Shown: positions 5,574 through 6,890 of the stretch, in pieces
Layout of the letters: every line of letters starts with the position of its first letter
Numbering within the stretch: position 1 is the first letter of the stretch
Source of the DNA: UBA8516 sp035457865
GTDB taxonomy: Archaea; Thermoproteota; Nitrososphaeria; Nitrososphaerales; Nitrosopumilaceae
NCBI GenBank assembly: GCA_035457865.1
Contig: DATIAR010000002.1
Coordinates: 1 to 6,890, forward strand
Direction: 5' to 3'
Length of the DNA stretch: 6,890 nt
The notes under the pieces: model-generated
Databases searched by the model: none
Told to the model about the DNA's origin: nothing
The model's input: only the letters and a program-made list of their open reading frames with translations
Translations under genes and position numbers: made by a program

Positions 5574-6140
5574 ATGGAAATCACAATGAATGCAAAAACA
5601 CTCTTCCTTTCAGTAGCAATGTTTGCTATTGTTGGAATGATTGGTTTCACAACATCTGCACTTGCTGTCCCACAGCCAGAACCAGGAAATACCAAGGTCT
5701 ATCAATTCAATATGATTGCAAGACCAAACAACTACGAGGGTGGTTGTGGAGATGGCGACAGAATCTTTGTTGACGCAAACGATTCTTCGTCTCAAGTGAG
5801 AATCTATGAGGGAGATGAATGGAATGTTACAGACTGTAACGCAACTTCTGATAGACGTGCGGATCTTGAAGTAGATGGAACTGGAACCTTTATTGTATAT
5901 GCAATTGCACATGGCAAACCAGGAACAGGCATTGGCATCTGTGCTGATTACATTTCAGCTTATGATGGAGATGGAGACCTTTGTGAGGTTGGAACCTTTT
6001 CAATTAGTAGAGAAGGTGGAAAATCTCTTTTCAAAGTAGTTCCTTCCGAACTATTTGATGCATCACTAGAAGACATCATCTGGGATGTAGATGCAGATGG
6101 TCAAGCCAAAGTGCAATTTAGAGTATACCAGACAGGTTAA
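5574..6140 (+). CDS. Secreted protein, unknown function, four Cys and Asp-rich loops
   Basis: This 188-residue exported protein belongs to no family I can name. The start is either ATG 5574 or, four codons on, ATG 5586; the latter gives a cleaner signal peptide (MNAKTLF, hydrophobic core, TTSALA before VPQPEPG) and suits the nearest TATA-like box. Numbered from 5574, the mature part is rich in beta strand and Asp/Gly. Four cysteines (58, 88, 123, 137) could form two disulfides outside the cell. Two Asp-rich loops, DGDGD (131-135) and DVDADG (171-176), look like calcium-binding turns, but the second lacks the acidic residue at position 12 of a true EF-hand loop. VYAIAHGKPGTG (108-119) and REGGKSLFKVVPSELF (146-161) recall a phrase pattern I associate with uncharacterised secreted bacterial proteins; I could not check this. 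There is no C-terminal anchor or sorting motif, so the protein is probably released or held non-covalently. A T-rich hairpin follows the stop. Confidence 0.85.
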   Translation: MEITMNAKTLFLSVAMFAIVGMIGFTTSALAVPQPEPGNTKVYQFNMIARPNNYEGGCGDGDRIFVDANDSSSQVRIYEGDEWNVTDCNATSDRRADLEVDGTGTFIVYAIAHGKPGTGIGICADYISAYDGDGDLCEVGTFSISREGGKSLFKVVPSELFDASLEDIIWDVDADGQAKVQFRVYQTG

Positions 6141-6172
6141 ATCAAAAAAGATTTAATCGCCCACTATTTTTT
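6137..6172 (+). terminator. Putative terminator of the 188-residue secreted protein gene
   Basis: TTAAATC and GATTTAA form a 7-base inverted repeat with an A6 loop (6137-6156), and the left arm contains the TAA stop codon. A run of six T follows at 6167-6172. The T-run is the better supported part of the signal. Confidence 0.4.
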
Positions 6173-6368
6173 ATAATCTGTTATGAAGGTTTTATCGTAG
6201 CTACAAAACTACTTACAAATTTTATTTTTGTTTAATCTATGCTTGATTCTTTTTTGTTATCTTTATTTCTCGCTTGATTCTATGAAAAAATAATATTTAA
6301 CCAATTTAGTTTTAAAATCTAAAATGCGTCTTTTAGGTTCATGAAGTACCAAAAGTGGGAAGATCTAC
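6173..6368. other. AT-rich intergenic spacer without a recognisable gene
   Basis: The spacer holds several T-runs, a 10-base direct repeat GCTTGATTCT (6241-6250 and 6272-6281) and an imperfect palindrome TTTAG-TTTTAAAA-T-CTAAA (6305-6323), preceded by an AATATTTAA stretch that could act as an extra upstream TATA box. Only trivial ORFs of 6-11 codons occur. No tRNA, C/D box pair or other RNA structure was recognised. Confidence 0.5.
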
Positions 6369-6376
6369 TTTTATAG
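6369..6376 (+). promoter_or_regulatory. TATA box of the GXT-repeat protein gene
   Basis: TTTTATAG is followed about 25 bases later by the expected transcription start near 6398-6400, leaving a leader of about 20 bases before the ATG at 6420. The leader has no convincing Shine-Dalgarno sequence. The presence of a promoter here supports the gene as a separate unit from the upstream secreted protein gene. Confidence 0.5.
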
Positions 6377-6419
6377 GCTTTTCTCGTAGTACTTTTTTAC
6401 CGTGGGAATAGCAGAATCA

Positions 6420-6890
6420 ATGGAAAATATGTTTAATGGTGATTTTAGAATACTCTCAAGTATTTTTCTTGCTGCCATATTACTCGCTAGTGGTTATAAT
6501 TTTGATTACACGAATTTGGCATTTGCTCAATCCACATCCTCCGAAAAACAAAATACTATTTCTATCTTGGACAAGGTAACTATTTGTCATATCCCACCAG
6601 GGAATCCGGAAAATGAACATACAATTACAATTGATATTTCAGCACTTCCCTCGCATTTCCGTCATGGAGATACTTTAGGTGAATGTAATGGTGGAGGTGG
6701 TGGAACCGGAGGAACTGGAGGAACTGGTGGAACTGGAGGAACTGGTAGCACTGGAGGAACTGGTGGAACTGGAGGAACTGGTGGAACTGGAGGAACCGGT
6801 GGAACTGGAGGAACTGGTAGCACCGGAGGAACCGGAGGAACTGGTAGCACCGGAGGAACTGGATCAACTGGAGGTACTGGAGGAACCGGT
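6420..6890 (+). CDS. Secreted collagen-like Gly-(Gly/Ser)-Thr repeat protein, 5' part (runs off right edge)
   Basis: This gene is open to the end of the window with no stop codon: 157 codons from ATG 6420 (an in-frame ATG at 6429 is an alternative start). Residues 1-36 form a signal peptide with a hydrophobic core at about 11-25 and likely cleavage after LAFA (residue 36). Residues 52-89 are a compact Cys/His module: KVTICHIPPGNP, then HTITIDISALP, then HFRHGDTLGEC, with Cys56 and Cys89 framing it. I associate this module with the N-termini of secreted proteins from diverse bacteria. After a short Gly linker, residues 94-156 are 21 uninterrupted Gly-X-Thr triplets (X is Gly 17 times, Ser 4 times), and more probably follow. 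Gly every third residue fits a collagen-like triple helix or a polyglycine-II/PPII fibre; proline is absent. A surface fibre or stalk is my inference. The gene has its own TATA box and follows another secreted protein gene. Confidence 0.85.
   Translation, partial: MENMFNGDFRILSSIFLAAILLASGYNFDYTNLAFAQSTSSEKQNTISILDKVTICHIPPGNPENEHTITIDISALPSHFRHGDTLGECNGGGGGTGGTGGTGGTGGTGSTGGTGGTGGTGGTGGTGGTGGTGSTGGTGGTGSTGGTGSTGGTGGTG
6699..6887 (+). repeat. Tandem 9-base repeat (21 units) encoding Gly-X-Thr
   Basis: Units have the form GGW-GGA-ACY, with AGC (units 6, 14, 17) or TCA (unit 19) replacing the middle Gly codon. Over much of units 4-14 the first codon alternates GGT/GGA, giving an 18-base higher-order period. 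The array is still going at the window edge. Its reverse complement encodes only Pro/Val-rich shadow frames. Confidence 0.95.

Noticed and set aside
5531..5773. Plus-strand frame overlapping the start of the 188-residue gene
   Set aside because: It is a frame-shifted shadow of the signal-peptide region with no convincing start or homology.
6241..6281. Ten-base direct repeat GCTTGATTCT, considered as CRISPR-like or attachment site
   Set aside because: Only two short copies in an AT-rich spacer with no integrase, tRNA or regular spacers nearby.
6324..6376. Tiny ORFs of 6 and 11 codons before the GXT-repeat gene
   Set aside because: Too short to support, and the second overlaps the likely TATA box; no sign of a leader-peptide mechanism.
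6625..6867. Minus-strand frames rich in Pro-Val or Phe-Leu-Gln opposite the GXT repeat
   Set aside because: They are the mechanical complement of the 9-base repeat, with no signal, promoter or non-repetitive domain; the plus frame has all of these.

Overview
The window looks like chromosomal DNA of an ammonia-oxidising-type archaeon (Nitrososphaerota, formerly Thaumarchaeota; a Nitrosopumilaceae-like genome is most likely). The grounds are strongly AT-rich sequence, short intergenic gaps, TATA-like boxes about 25 bases upstream of start codons with almost no Shine-Dalgarno sequences (leaderless transcripts), a C-terminal surface-sorting signal of the PEFG-CTERM kind, and a large secreted beta-propeller protein of a type common in archaea. 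The lineage is an inference from style and gene content, not from a marker gene.

Layout from left to right: (1) the 3' part of a multi-pass membrane protein (+), converging on (2) a secreted, membrane-anchored Ig-like surface protein (-) with a PEFP variant of the sorting motif; (3) a small VOC/glyoxalase-fold protein (-), divergent from (4) a 739-residue secreted beta-propeller protein (+), which converges on (5) an MscL mechanosensitive channel (-); (6) a DUF4396 membrane protein (+) divergent from mscL across an intergenic region holding two copies of a 12-base palindrome; (7) a secreted 188-residue protein (+) with four Cys and two Asp-rich loops; and (8) the 5' part of a further secreted protein (+) that runs off the right edge. 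Gene 8 has no stop codon inside the window, so a search for complete ORFs would miss it. It has a signal peptide, a compact Cys/His module and then at least 21 tandem Gly-(Gly/Ser)-Thr triplets.

No operon is evident: almost every gene has its own promoter, and the gene pairs are divergent or convergent. The common theme is the cell envelope. Genes 2, 4, 7 and 8 encode exported proteins, and genes 1, 5 and 6 encode membrane proteins; only the VOC protein appears cytoplasmic. No RNA gene, CRISPR array or insertion sequence was seen. The most notable items are the collagen-like GXT repeat protein at the right edge, the paired palindromes between mscL and the DUF4396 gene (each contains the TACAnnTGTA pattern known from copper-responsive operators), and the tandem heptamer upstream of the 188-residue gene.
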